DNA from: Desmospora activa DSM 45169
GTDB lineage: Bacteria; Bacillota; Bacilli; Thermoactinomycetales; DSM-45169
Direction: 5' to 3'
Assembly (NCBI RefSeq): GCF_003046315.1
Contig: NZ_PZZP01000001.1
Location: 806,001-870,000 of the forward strand
Length of the DNA: 64,000 nucleotides
In this document: positions 1 through 7,655 of the stretch, in pieces
Layout: each line of letters begins with the position of its first letter
Position numbering within the stretch: position 1 is the stretch's first letter
Made by a program: the position numbers and the translations under genes
The notes under the pieces: model-generated
Database searches by the model: none
Seen by the model: the letters and a program-made list of their open reading frames with translations, nothing else
What the model was told of the DNA's origin: nothing

Positions 1-1
1 C

Positions 2-709
2 CTATTGAAACAAATTTACGAGGAATATGCCCCGCAATACAACGGCCCGCTCAAAAGAAGCGATGATTGGTGGTTGCACCGATCGCCGCTCCAGAAGAAA
101 GGGTCAACGATTGCGGTTTACTTTGATCAAGCAGGAAATCCACGGGGGTATATGATCTACAGCGTCAAGAAAAGAGTAATGCAAATCAATGAGATGGTTT
201 ACCTGGATGAGGGAGGTAGACGCGGGTTATGGCAATTGATCGCCAACCACGATTCCATGATCGATCAGGTGACCGTCATCGCTCCTCCTGATGACCATTT
301 ACCTTTTTTACTACCGGATCCACGGATTGAACAGGAAGTGATCCCTTACTTTATGGGGAGGATCGTCGATGTACAAGCGTTTTTAGAGCAGTTTCCGTTT
401 CAGGTAGAGGGGAAAATGGAACCACTTGTATTGCATGTAAAAGATACCATTGCAACCTGGAATCACGGTACCTTTGAGCTGCGATTGGATCAAACGGGAC
501 AGGTGGATGTCAGAGTGTTGGAACAGTCCCGTCGCCATACCCCTGCCGCGGTCCAATGCGATATTCAAACACTGTCGGCGATGTTGCTCGGTGACCGACG
601 TCCCTCCACCTTATATGAAATCGGTCGCTTGACAGGCGATGAAGAGCAGATCCGACAGTGGGAACGGCTCGTTCCGGTGAGAACGGCTTATTTTCCGGAT
701 TTCTTTTAA
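2..709 (+). CDS. Eis-like GNAT N-acetyltransferase, C-terminal part (5' end outside window)
   Basis: The reading frame is open to the left edge, so this is the last ~235 residues of a longer protein. It resembles the Eis family (~400 aa): an N-terminal GNAT fold, a second GNAT-like middle domain and a C-terminal SCP2-like domain. Seen here are the middle part (YFDQAGNPRGYMIYSV, typical of the GNAT-like beta strands) and the C-terminal segment ending in YFPDFF, a common end for this family. Eis proteins transfer acetyl groups from acetyl-CoA to amines. The substrate cannot be inferred here. The nearest possible internal start, TTG at 5, has no ribosome binding site, which supports truncation by the window edge. 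A terminator hairpin follows. Confidence 0.72.
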   Translation, partial: LLKQIYEEYAPQYNGPLKRSDDWWLHRSPLQKKGSTIAVYFDQAGNPRGYMIYSVKKRVMQINEMVYLDEGGRRGLWQLIANHDSMIDQVTVIAPPDDHLPFLLPDPRIEQEVIPYFMGRIVDVQAFLEQFPFQVEGKMEPLVLHVKDTIATWNHGTFELRLDQTGQVDVRVLEQSRRHTPAAVQCDIQTLSAMLLGDRRPSTLYEIGRLTGDEEQIRQWERLVPVRTAYFPDFF

Positions 710-716
710 CCAATTA

Positions 717-756
717 ACAAAGCGATTCCAGTCAAAAAGGAATCGCTTTCTTTTGT
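717..756 (+). terminator. Rho-independent terminator after the Eis-like gene
   Basis: An 11-bp perfect stem (AAAGCGATTCC at 719-729 with GGAATCGCTTT at 739-749) is followed by TTCTTTTG. It lies just after the stop codon of the Eis-like gene. On the minus strand the T-run is poor, so it probably serves the plus strand only. Confidence 0.8.
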
Positions 757-798
757 AAAAGGGATGGAATGATCTCGTATAGGCAATGGCGCCTAACT

Positions 799-1578
799 TT
801 AAGCAGGACGGATCCATGGTCTGCCTTGTTGCCATTCGGTCTCCACTTTCATCTGAAACAGTTGACTGAGGTTGTGACTGGTTAAAATCTGTTGTTTTGG
901 CCCGCTTGCCAGTATTTGACCCTGTTGTAACAATAGAGCGTGCGAAATAAACGGCAAGATTTCCTCTACATGGTGGGAGACATAGAGGATTGTCGGACCA
1001 TTCGCCTGGTTGCCAAAGGTGCCGATGGCATGGAGTAGATGCTCTCGTGCAGGAAAATCTAGGCCAGAACAGGGCTCGTCCAAAATCAAAAGCTTTGGAT
1101 GGGCTATCCAGGCCCGTGCCAGAATGACACGTTGCTTTTCCCCTTGGGATAAGGTGTGAAAGTGGGCGTGAGCGAGGGATTGGCAACCGAAGGTTTCTAA
1201 CAGTTGTTCTGCCTGTTGTGTGTCTTCCGACGATGGGGAATCATAAAGGCCGATCGAGGCGTGCTTTCCACTCAATACAACTTGGCTTGCGGTTAAGCGG
1301 CCGTGATTTCGCCCATACTGCTCCGCTAAGGAGGAGCTGACCCATCCGATCGATTTTCGCAATTGCCTCAGGTCCGTCTGTCCAAAGGTTTTACCGAGTA
1401 CCTCAACAGTACCGGAGGACGGCCATATATACCCGTTGAGAATATTTAATAATGTCGTTTTTCCAGCCCCGTTGGGACCGATGAGCGCCCAGTGTTCTCC
1501 TTGATGCACTTCCCAATCGATCGAATCCAAAATCCTTCGGTTTTGCCGATGATAGGTAATTTGTTGAAGTTTGATCAT
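799..1578 (-). CDS. ABC transporter ATP-binding protein, YlmA family
   Basis: A 259-aa ABC ATPase without a fused membrane domain. Motifs in order: Walker A GPNGAGKTT (about residues 34-42), signature LSQGEKQR (~143-150), Walker B LLILDEP (~163-169) and the switch histidine in VSHHVEEI. Length and motif context fit B. subtilis YlmA, a stand-alone ATPase whose partner is unknown. No permease gene is adjacent: the neighbours are a convergent Eis-like gene and a divergent DUF441 gene. It may therefore work with a permease encoded elsewhere or act outside transport. ATG start; AAAGGA lies about 13 nt upstream, and a promoter-like site sits further up. Confidence 0.85.
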   Translation of the reverse strand: MIKLQQITYHRQNRRILDSIDWEVHQGEHWALIGPNGAGKTTLLNILNGYIWPSSGTVEVLGKTFGQTDLRQLRKSIGWVSSSLAEQYGRNHGRLTASQVVLSGKHASIGLYDSPSSEDTQQAEQLLETFGCQSLAHAHFHTLSQGEKQRVILARAWIAHPKLLILDEPCSGLDFPAREHLLHAIGTFGNQANGPTILYVSHHVEEILPFISHALLLQQGQILASGPKQQILTSHNLSQLFQMKVETEWQQGRPWIRPA

Positions 1579-1628
1579 AACTTACGTTTCCATTCCTTTC
1601 TTTGCGTCAGGCTCTTAGCATTTTTTAA

Positions 1629-1658
1629 ATTATAAATGCTTTTCAGGGAAGAAGGCAA
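1629..1658 (-). promoter_or_regulatory. Candidate SigA promoter for the ylmA-like gene
   Basis: Read on the minus strand: -35 TTGCCT (1658-1653), an 18-nt spacer and -10 TATAAT (1634-1629). It lies about 50 nt upstream of the ATG. The -10 is a perfect match and the -35 matches 4 of 6. Not tested experimentally. Confidence 0.5.
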
Positions 1659-1799
1659 AACGATATTAAAGTGATAAAGCGGGTGGGATAAGGGCTTCTC
1701 TATGCCGCATGAGTGGTGATGGGTGATGAAATCCTAATCATATATTAGAATGGTATTATTCTTGCATTGATCTGTACTTGCATGTATACGGAAAGAGTG

Positions 1800-2252
1800 A
1801 TGGATGAAATGGATGTATATCTGATGTTGATTGTAGTTGTGGCGTTGGGTGCCCTCTCTAAAAATGCGACGGTATGGATTGCGGGTCTGGGGTTGTTACT
1901 CCTCCGTTTGTGGCCGAGTGATCAGCTGTTGGAATGGACCCAACAGTATGGATTGAAAATCGGAGTGGCCATTTTAACGATGGGTGTCCTTGCTCCGATC
2001 GCCTTGGGGAAAATTCCGTGGACCAACCTGGTTGATACCATAAAAAGCGTATCCGGGCTGGCTGCTATTGTTGTCGGCATATTTGTCGCTTATCTGGGGG
2101 GAAGAGGGGCCGGGATATTAACGAATCAACCGACGATTGTAACGGGATTACTGATCGGAACCATCGTCGGTGTCGCTTTTTTTCGTGGTGTGCCGGTAGG
2201 ACCCTTGATAGCGGCAGGGATTTTGTCGATGTTTGCCCATTGGTTGAAATGA
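1800..2252 (+). CDS. DUF441 family integral membrane protein (YtwI-like)
   Basis: About 150 aa, almost entirely hydrophobic, with four to five predicted membrane spans: a span at MLIVVVALGALSKNA, one near LLLLRLWP, then VAILTMGVLAPIALG, AAIVVGIFVAYLGGRGAG and GLLIGTIVGVAFFRGVPVGP. This pattern, with GRGAG and RGVPVGPLIAAG near the end, is characteristic of DUF441 (B. subtilis YtwI, ~154 aa). The function of the family is unknown. Start is uncertain: ATG at 1800 has GGAAAG only 4 nt away, while ATG at 1809 has it 13 nt away. An upstream ATG at 1767 gives a cysteine-rich leader that looks non-coding. Confidence 0.8.
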   Translation: MDEMDVYLMLIVVVALGALSKNATVWIAGLGLLLLRLWPSDQLLEWTQQYGLKIGVAILTMGVLAPIALGKIPWTNLVDTIKSVSGLAAIVVGIFVAYLGGRGAGILTNQPTIVTGLLIGTIVGVAFFRGVPVGPLIAAGILSMFAHWLK

Positions 2253-2300
2253 GTTTTTTTGGATAATAGCTTAAATACCAGGTGCTTTTTTTGATATTTT

Positions 2301-2318
2301 GGTGACAGACTTGTCACC
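2301..2318. promoter_or_regulatory. 18-bp palindrome upstream of the MarR gene, possible operator
   Basis: GGTGACA (2301-2307) and TGTCACC (2312-2318) form a perfect 7-bp inverted repeat around GACT, about 150 nt before a MarR-family gene. MarR dimers bind short palindromes of this size. It could instead be a weak terminator of the DUF441 gene, but the downstream run is only GCTTTCTCCTTTC. The operator role is inference. Confidence 0.35.
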
Positions 2319-2466
2319 GCTTTCTCCTTTCGGTACGATGATAACAGGAAACTTGCTATGATTTATTTTTCTGAACCTTTTGTTCCTGTGGAAATGAGAT
2401 TGAATGATGAAACTGTGGGCAATCATGAATTTGACCACACAGTAGAGAATGAAGGAGTTTAAATGA

Positions 2467-2913
2467 ATGGAAACCAACTCAAATTTATCGGAGGAAACGG
2501 TAGCGGAAATTGAGCGCTTGGTCCGAGAGATCAGTGTAATCGTGAAACGAAAAGGGCGGGACATCCTCAATGAGTTTCCGATCACTCCGCCGCAGTTTAC
2601 GGCGTTGCTGTGGTTAAATGATGAAGGGGATATGACGATCGGGGAATTGAGCCAAAAGATGTTTCTGGCGTGCAGCACAATGACGGATTTAGTTGATCGC
2701 ATGGAAAAAAATGATTTAGTGGAACGGGTGCGCGATGAACGGGATCGTCGAGTGGTTCGGATTCATCTGTTGGAGCGAGGATCTTCCATTATTCGAGATG
2801 TGATGAAAGCGAGACAAGCTTATTTGTCGGAAGTTTTATCCCATTTTTCGGAGGAAGAGGTAAAAGAGATGGGAAAACATCTCTCTCTTCTCCATGAGGA
2901 AATGAAAAAGTGA
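2467..2913 (+). CDS. MarR family transcriptional regulator (YsmB-like)
   Basis: 148 aa with the MarR winged-helix layout: N-terminal dimerisation helix, helix-turn-helix around MTIGELSQKMFLACSTMTDLVDRM (residues ~58-81), and the wing DERDRRVVRIHLLERG with the typical DxRxxxV/I signature. Position directly before murI/racE and gerM matches B. subtilis ysmB, so I take it as the ysmB counterpart. The ligand and targets are unknown. The start is ATG 2467 with AAGGAG 9 nt upstream. A terminator-like hairpin follows the stop codon. Confidence 0.88.
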   Translation: METNSNLSEETVAEIERLVREISVIVKRKGRDILNEFPITPPQFTALLWLNDEGDMTIGELSQKMFLACSTMTDLVDRMEKNDLVERVRDERDRRVVRIHLLERGSSIIRDVMKARQAYLSEVLSHFSEEEVKEMGKHLSLLHEEMKK

Positions 2914-2943
2914 CTCCCTGTTGTTTCGCGGGGAGTTTTTCCT
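2912..2943 (+). terminator. Terminator after the MarR gene
   Basis: Six-bp stem ACTCCC (2913-2918) / GGGAGT (2931-2936) followed by TTTTTCCTTT. The stem is short, so termination may be partial and allow read-through into murI. Confidence 0.55.
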
Positions 2944-3092
2944 TTACTCAGTTTCGCAACGTTTCTTACTCTGTTAAAATGGTCGTTATAGATGGGAGAT
3001 AGCCCGTCCTAAAAAGGGAAACGGGCAGGCTGAACTTTTCATAAGATGTGATAGAGATGCAGCTAGGATGAGACTGGAGGATGTTGACAACG

Positions 3093-3926
3093 ATGGATCA
3101 ACAGGGTGAAACGCAAGGAGTGATCGGCATCCTGGACTCTGGCGTCGGAGGATTAACCGTCGTCAAGGAAATGTTCCGACAGTTGCCGAAAGAGGGCGTC
3201 GTCTATTTTGGGGATACAATGCGTTGCCCGTATGGACCGCGACCCCCTCGTGAAGTTCGAATGTTCACCACAGAAATTGTCCATTTTTTATCCCGCTATC
3301 CGTTAAAAGCACTGGTTATCGCCTGCAATACCGCTACCGCTGTCGCGCTGCAGGAGATTCGAGAGCAGTTTGCGATTCCTGTGCTGGGAGTAATCACACC
3401 CGGTGCCCGTGCCGCGATCAAGGTGTCCCAAGGTGGACGGATCGGTGTGATCGGCACACAGGGAACCGTGCAGAGCGGTGCTTATGAAAGAGCATTAAAG
3501 CAGATTGACCCTACCCTGACGGTAGTTAGCCATGCGTGTCCCACCTTGGTTCCTCTGGTGGAGAGCGGAGGTGGAGATACCGAATTGTCCCGGGAGATTG
3601 TGCGTCACGCATTGGCGCCATTGAAGGGACAAGGGCTGGACACCCTGATTCTCGGCTGTACGCATTATCCTTTGATTGCGCCTCTAATTGCCCGTGAAAT
3701 GGGAGAAGAGGTTACGCTCATCAGTTCTGCCGAGGAGACGGCTCGCGAACTAAGTACGATCCTGTATCATAAACGGTTGTTAGTGGAAAACAATCAGCAT
3801 GATTCTTACTTCTTTACCAGCGGTGAACCGGCCTCATTCCAAATGATCGCTGAGGACTGGCTGGGTCGATCGGTCCAGGTGGAGCAGGAGAAGACGCCAT
3901 CCCTGCCCGCTTCCCTGATTCGTTGA
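3093..3926 (+). CDS. murI: Glutamate racemase
   Basis: Interconverts L- and D-glutamate to supply D-Glu for peptidoglycan, in the cytoplasm and without a cofactor. About 277 aa, the usual length. Seen: the N-terminal IGILDSGVGGLTV motif with the catalytic-region Asp-Ser, the first catalytic cysteine in IACNTAT (about C78) and the second in LGCTHYP (about C189). Start: an ATG at 3081 abuts the GGAGG and is unlikely to be used. ATG 3093, 12 nt after the GGAGG, gives a normal N-terminus. Lies in the ysmB-racE-gerM arrangement of Bacillus. A strong terminator follows. Confidence 0.96.
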   Translation: MDQQGETQGVIGILDSGVGGLTVVKEMFRQLPKEGVVYFGDTMRCPYGPRPPREVRMFTTEIVHFLSRYPLKALVIACNTATAVALQEIREQFAIPVLGVITPGARAAIKVSQGGRIGVIGTQGTVQSGAYERALKQIDPTLTVVSHACPTLVPLVESGGGDTELSREIVRHALAPLKGQGLDTLILGCTHYPLIAPLIAREMGEEVTLISSAEETARELSTILYHKRLLVENNQHDSYFFTSGEPASFQMIAEDWLGRSVQVEQEKTPSLPASLIR

Positions 3927-3982
3927 CAAACCACTGATAAAAGGAAGATGGAAATCGGGACCCGGGCCCACTCTGTCATTAA

Positions 3983-4009
3983 TCAACCCCCGCTTTCGCG
4001 GGGTTTTTC
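3983..4009 (+). terminator. Terminator between murI and gerM
   Basis: GC-rich hairpin AACCCCCGC (3985-3993), loop TTTC, GCGGGGTT (3997-4004+) followed by TTTTTCT. One bulged C in the left arm. It separates the vegetative murI from the sporulation gene gerM, which has its own candidate promoter. Confidence 0.85.
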
Positions 4010-4041
4010 TATGAGATTTTATCACTCGCTGCAAAACAAGG

Positions 4042-4071
4042 TGATATTTTTCCCAGGGGCTCGTATACATG
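4042..4071 (+). promoter_or_regulatory. Candidate SigE-type promoter of gerM
   Basis: TGATATT (4042-4048) is a full match to the SigE -35 consensus KMATATT. After a 15-nt spacer comes TATACATG (4064-4071), a partial match to the -10 CATACAMT (five of eight). It lies 30 nt before the gerM ATG and downstream of the murI terminator. GerM is a sporulation protein, so mother-cell control is plausible. The -10 match is only fair. Confidence 0.4.
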
Positions 4072-4100
4072 TACTAGACTTTGTCCCAGGAGGGAAGAAT

Positions 4101-5135
4101 ATGCGGAAATCCTTGTTGCGTGGGGCCTTGGTTTTGGCGTTGGTGCCATTGGTACTGACGGCTTGCCTGTTTGGCCCGGAAAAAGAATCAGCCCCAATCG
4201 ATCCGCCGCCGCAATCATCCGGCGATGAGGAAAAAGAGCAGAAGTCGAAATCGAAAGAAGAGGAGTCGGCTGCCAAAGAAGAAGGGGAGATGGAACTCTA
4301 TTTTCTCACCGATACAGGGTATGTGGTTCCTTATTCTCTCAATATTCCCAAGGTGGAAGGCATTGCAAAGGAAGCCCTTCAGTATATGGTGAAAGATGGT
4401 CCAGCTTCGTCCATGCTTCCCAAAGGCTTTAGTGGTATCTTACCGGAAGGAACGAAGATTAATGGGCTGGATATCCGCAAAGGAACGGCCACCATTGATT
4501 TTTCCAAGGAATTTTTGTCTTATGATGCCGCCTTGGAAGAGAAGATTTTAAGTGCGGTTACCTGGAGCTTGACCGGTTTTGACTCGGTTCAACGTGTTGA
4601 TATCCGCGTGGATGGCCGCCCGTTGCAAGCGATGCCAAAAGGGAAAAATCCGGCAGTGGGTTTAACCCGCAACGGTGGTATCAATTTGGAGCTATCCCAA
4701 GGAGTGGACGCCAGCTCCAGTATGCCCGTTACTCTGTATTTTCTGGGTCAGACCGAGAATAACGATGTTTATTATGTTCCGGTTACCCGTATGATCAAGC
4801 GGAAGGGTAACACGGCGGAAGCGGCGTTGCAAGAGTTGGTGAAAGGGCCTCAGCACGGTTCAGAACTGGTGACGGCATTGGCGGAAACTACCCGAGTAAA
4901 CAGTGTAAAGGTAGAAGGGGATACGGCAGTTGCTGACTTTGGCAAAGAACTGCTGCAATACAGCGATGAACAGGAAGCTTCTAAGGATGCTCTGCAAACG
5001 ATTATTCTCTCCCTAACTGAAAATACTGCCGCTAAAAAAGTGAAAATTACGGTAGAGGGAGAATCTGATGTTGACGCTGAGGGCTTTGACAAGCCGGTAA
5101 CACGACCTGATCGCATCAATCCGAGCGGACTGTGA
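4101..5135 (+). CDS. gerM: GerM, spore germination/engulfment lipoprotein
   Basis: 344 aa. It begins with a lipoprotein signal peptide, MRKSLLRGAL followed by a hydrophobic stretch and the lipobox LTAC (lipidated C22), then an acidic Ser/Glu/Lys-rich linker (~30-60). Two GerMN domains follow (about 65-190 and 205-335), each with the repeat logic AxxALxxLVKGP...A.vDFskelL. In B. subtilis GerM anchors the SpoIIIAG-SpoIIQ channel between mother cell and forespore and is needed for normal germination. Start ATG 4101 with AGGAGGG 6 nt upstream. Starting further upstream, at 3948, would run through the murI terminator and destroy the signal peptide. Confidence 0.93.
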   Translation: MRKSLLRGALVLALVPLVLTACLFGPEKESAPIDPPPQSSGDEEKEQKSKSKEEESAAKEEGEMELYFLTDTGYVVPYSLNIPKVEGIAKEALQYMVKDGPASSMLPKGFSGILPEGTKINGLDIRKGTATIDFSKEFLSYDAALEEKILSAVTWSLTGFDSVQRVDIRVDGRPLQAMPKGKNPAVGLTRNGGINLELSQGVDASSSMPVTLYFLGQTENNDVYYVPVTRMIKRKGNTAEAALQELVKGPQHGSELVTALAETTRVNSVKVEGDTAVADFGKELLQYSDEQEASKDALQTIILSLTENTAAKKVKITVEGESDVDAEGFDKPVTRPDRINPSGL

Positions 5136-5218
5136 TAAAGTGCTTGTTTCAACAGTAGGTTATATATCAGTGAGTATCGGCTGGGATACTCCTCTGGCTC
5201 AATAATGGAATAAAGGAT

Positions 5219-5252
5219 CGAAAGAGGTGAAATCGACCTCTTTTTCTTTTTT
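5219..5252 (+). terminator. Strong terminator after gerM
   Basis: Perfect 8-bp stem AAAGAGGT (5221-5228) / ACCTCTTT (5236-5243) followed by TTTTCTTTTTT. A second, non-T-flanked hairpin (GAGTATC / GATACTC around 5172-5191) lies just upstream. Confidence 0.9.
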
Positions 5253-5262
5253 GGCTGGTTGC

Positions 5263-5291
5263 TTCGTTTACCGGGAAGGCTGTGTTATAAT
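5263..5291 (+). promoter_or_regulatory. Extended -10 promoter for rph-rdgB-yfcE operon
   Basis: TGTTATAAT at 5283-5291 combines a perfect -10 (TATAAT, 5286-5291) with the TGn extension. The -35 at the right spacing (TTCGTT, 5263-5268) is poor, as is common for extended -10 promoters. It sits between the gerM terminator and the rph start. Confidence 0.65.
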
Positions 5292-5321
5292 GAGAAAACC
5301 ATTGGCTTGGAGGGATCGCCG

Positions 5322-6101
5322 TTGAGAGTGGACGGACGAAAAGCGAACGAACTCAGGGAAGTGGAGATGATCCCCAACTTCATTAAACATGCGGAAGGGT
5401 CCGTCTATATGTGTATCGGTGAGACTAAAGTGATCTGTACCGCTTCGGTGGAGGAACGGGTGCCACCGTTTTTGCGCGGGTCGGGAAAAGGATGGGTCAC
5501 CGCTGAGTATTCTATGTTGCCTCGTGCTACCCAAACCCGGACCATTCGAGAATCCAGCAAAGGAAAAGTGGGCGGACGCACGATGGAGATCCAACGGCTT
5601 ATCGGCCGATCCTTACGCTCTGTCATTTCACTGGAACGGTTAGGCGAACGCACGCTATGGCTGGATTGCGATGTGATACAGGCTGACGGGGGGACACGAA
5701 CCGCCTCGATTACAGGGGCTTATGTGGCCGCGGTTCAAGCGTTGTGGGGATTGGTACAGAATAAGTCCCTTTCTCGCCTGCCGATTACCGATTTTTTGGC
5801 CGCTACCAGTGTAGGCATCGTAGATGGCGTCCCTTGTCTCGATCTGTGTTATCAAGAGGATTCCAAAGCACAGGTGGATATGAACGTGGTGATGACCGGC
5901 ACCGGTAAATATGTAGAAGTACAGGGTACCGGGGAAGAATCGCCCTTCTCTGCTGATGAGTTGACACAGTTGTTGGCCCTAGCCAAGGAAGGAACGATTC
6001 AACTGGTGGAGAAACAACGGGAGTTGTTAGGGGAAGCGGCTGCTTTGATCGGAGGACAGGAGCATGGAGTCAACAAAAAAGGAAACTTGGCGGTGGAATG
6101 A
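5322..6101 (+). CDS. rph: Ribonuclease PH
   Basis: Phosphorolytic 3'-5' exoribonuclease that trims tRNA 3' ends; hexameric and cytoplasmic. 259 aa, normal for the family. Recognised by the N-terminal [14 protein letters not shown], the [18 protein letters not shown] strand pair, [11 protein letters not shown] and the phosphate/RNA-binding RLIGRSLR and [18 protein letters not shown]. Start is TTG 5322 with TGGAGGG 8 nt upstream; a longer frame from 5259 would overlap the promoter. Its last 38 bp overlap rdgB, which suggests coupled translation. Part of a Bacillus-like rph-ysnA-ysnB group. Confidence 0.96.
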   Translation: MRVDGRKANELREVEMIPNFIKHAEGSVYMCIGETKVICTASVEERVPPFLRGSGKGWVTAEYSMLPRATQTRTIRESSKGKVGGRTMEIQRLIGRSLRSVISLERLGERTLWLDCDVIQADGGTRTASITGAYVAAVQALWGLVQNKSLSRLPITDFLAATSVGIVDGVPCLDLCYQEDSKAQVDMNVVMTGTGKYVEVQGTGEESPFSADELTQLLALAKEGTIQLVEKQRELLGEAAALIGGQEHGVNKKGNLAVE

Positions 6102-6702
6102 GTTAGTCTTTGCCACCGGCAACGAACATAAAGTGACGGAACTAAACGCGATGATCGAACCCATACTGGGCATCCGGGTGGTGGGGTTGTCTGCTTTTAC
6201 CGGGTTACCAGAAATTGTGGAGGACAGGGACACCTTTGCCGGAAATGCAGCCAAAAAAGCGGAAACGATCGCCAACCATTTGCAACGACCGGTGGCGGCG
6301 GACGATTCCGGTCTGACGGTGGCTGCCCTCAATGGAGCGCCCGGTGTACATTCCGCCCGTTATGCCGGTGAAAGAGCGACAGATGCAGAGAACAACGCCA
6401 AACTGCTCGCAGCGTTGGCCGATGTGCCCGCTGGCGAGAGGCAAGCGTCGTTTGTCTGTGTGCTGGCATTGGCGGTACCGGGAAAACCGACTGATACCGT
6501 GCGCGGAGAGTGTACCGGTTTAATTGGGCAAGTACCGAAGGGAGACAATGGCTTTGGTTATGATCCCTTGTTTCAACTGCCGGATTACGCAAAAACGATG
6601 GCGGAGCTGGTTCCGGAGGAAAAAAACCGTATCAGCCATCGGGCGAAGGCGGTTAAACAATTGATCGCATATTTAAATGAACGGTATCGGTTCCATCAAT
6701 AA
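6064..6702 (+). CDS. rdgB: XTP/dITP diphosphatase (RdgB/HAM1, YsnA)
   Basis: Hydrolyses non-canonical purine triphosphates (dITP, XTP) to monophosphates and so keeps them out of DNA and RNA. 212 aa. Motifs: [10 protein letters not shown] (substrate/phosphate binding) near residue 15, [22 protein letters not shown] (metal-binding acidic residues), [12 protein letters not shown] and GFGYDPLF followed by [10 protein letters not shown]. The ATG at 6064 follows GGAGGACAGGAGC and lies inside the end of rph. The next gene starts 13 nt after its stop codon. Confidence 0.96.
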   Translation: MESTKKETWRWNELVFATGNEHKVTELNAMIEPILGIRVVGLSAFTGLPEIVEDRDTFAGNAAKKAETIANHLQRPVAADDSGLTVAALNGAPGVHSARYAGERATDAENNAKLLAALADVPAGERQASFVCVLALAVPGKPTDTVRGECTGLIGQVPKGDNGFGYDPLFQLPDYAKTMAELVPEEKNRISHRAKAVKQLIAYLNERYRFHQ

Positions 6703-6715
6703 AGGAGTGAACACC

Positions 6716-7234
6716 TTGCGCATCCTGATCGTCAGCGATTCCCACGGGGAAGAAGCCCTTCTCAACCGGATCGTCAAGCGGGAGGAGGCGGATCATGTCA
6801 TTCATTGCGGTGATTTTTGTACGGATCAGAGTCGCTTGCCTGCCGTTTCCCTGACAGTGGTTCGCGGCAACTGCGATTGGGAGCCGGTTCCGGAAGAACA
6901 ACAATGGGACGGTGGAGCGTGGCGTTTTTTTGTGGTACACGGCCATCGCCATCATGTGAATTCATCCCTGCTGTCTCTTCGCTATCGAGCGGAGAAGGTG
7001 GGGGCAACGATCGCCTGTTTTGGCCATTCTCATTATCCGCTGTGTGAGCAATCTGGGAACATTCTGCTGATCAACCCTGGCAGCATCACCCAACCGCGCG
7101 GATTTGCCGTTCCCACCTATACGGTGTTGGAGGATGTGGATGAGAGTCGTGTTTCGATCCGTTATTTTACTCCTTCTGGCGAAGTCGTCACAGAGCGAGG
7201 TGGAACGTTTTCACTGAAGCCGGCACAGAAATGA
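6716..7234 (+). CDS. YfcE/MJ0936-type metallophosphoesterase (YsnB)
   Basis: 172 aa calcineurin-like phosphoesterase. The dinuclear metal site is visible: ILIVSDSHG (Asp and His), HCGDF (Asp), VRGNCDW (Asn), VVHGHRHH and FGHSHYP, then NPGSITQPRG, which is typical of the YfcE branch. The family acts on phosphodiesters in vitro; the cellular substrate is unknown. Start is TTG 6716 with AGGAG 8 nt upstream; the in-frame ATG at 6677 lies within rdgB without a ribosome binding site. Third gene of the rph-rdgB operon, same order as ysnB in B. subtilis. Confidence 0.92.
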   Translation: MRILIVSDSHGEEALLNRIVKREEADHVIHCGDFCTDQSRLPAVSLTVVRGNCDWEPVPEEQQWDGGAWRFFVVHGHRHHVNSSLLSLRYRAEKVGATIACFGHSHYPLCEQSGNILLINPGSITQPRGFAVPTYTVLEDVDESRVSIRYFTPSGEVVTERGGTFSLKPAQK

Positions 7235-7254
7235 CACGGATGAATATGCTGCAA

Positions 7255-7300
7255 TGAACCTCCCCCGCTTACACTAACGTTAAATGGCGGAGGTTTCTTG
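7255..7300 (+). terminator. Terminator after the rph-rdgB-yfcE operon
   Basis: AACCTCC (7257-7263) pairs with GGAGGTT (7289-7295), extended inward by GC/GC with a small bulge, then TTTCTTG. The loop is long (~20 nt). Confidence 0.65.
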
Positions 7301-7347
7301 CCATCAGGTTTAGAAGTGTTGAAGTTGAAGATTAATCCATCGAACCC

Positions 7348-7375
7348 TTGACCACATCTGCCATCATGATATAAT
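7348..7375 (+). promoter_or_regulatory. Promoter of tRNA-Arg
   Basis: -35 TTGACC (7348-7353), 16-nt spacer, -10 TATAAT (7370-7375), with a TGn extension (TGA at 7367-7369). It starts transcription about 20 nt before the tRNA. This is one of the strongest promoter matches in the window. Confidence 0.82.
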
Positions 7376-7400
7376 GAGTATTACGCATCACTCCCACTGA

Positions 7401-7477
<77 letters not shown>

Positions 7478-7509
7478 GCGAATCAGGGACGGAGTTTTGT
7501 GTTTTTTTA

Positions 7510-7540
7510 ACGCCCGGAATATACTGGGCTTTTCTTTTTG
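7510..7540 (+). terminator. Terminator after tRNA-Arg
   Basis: GCCC (7512-7515) / GGGC (7526-7529), extended by a G-T pair, then TTTTCTTTTTG. The stem is short but the T-run is good. Confidence 0.6.
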
Positions 7541-7556
7541 TTTCCAGGCCGTTCCC

Positions 7557-7584
7557 TTGCAAAGCGGCTTTCATATGTTATAAT
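7557..7584 (+). promoter_or_regulatory. Promoter of tig
   Basis: -35 TTGCAA (7557-7562), 16-nt spacer, -10 TATAAT (7579-7584) with a TGn extension (TGT at 7576-7578). It leaves a leader of about 65 nt before the trigger factor ATG. Confidence 0.8.
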
Positions 7585-7655
7585 GAAGTGGTTGTAATCG
7601 TACGGAATAAAAGAGTTTTTAAGCTGAATGTACGGTGTCAGGAGGGAACTGATCG

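Noticed and set aside
611-1186. 191-codon minus-strand reading frame
   Set aside because: It overlaps the YlmA-like gene on the same strand in another frame and the end of the Eis-like gene; no ribosome binding site, and composition is that of a shadow frame.
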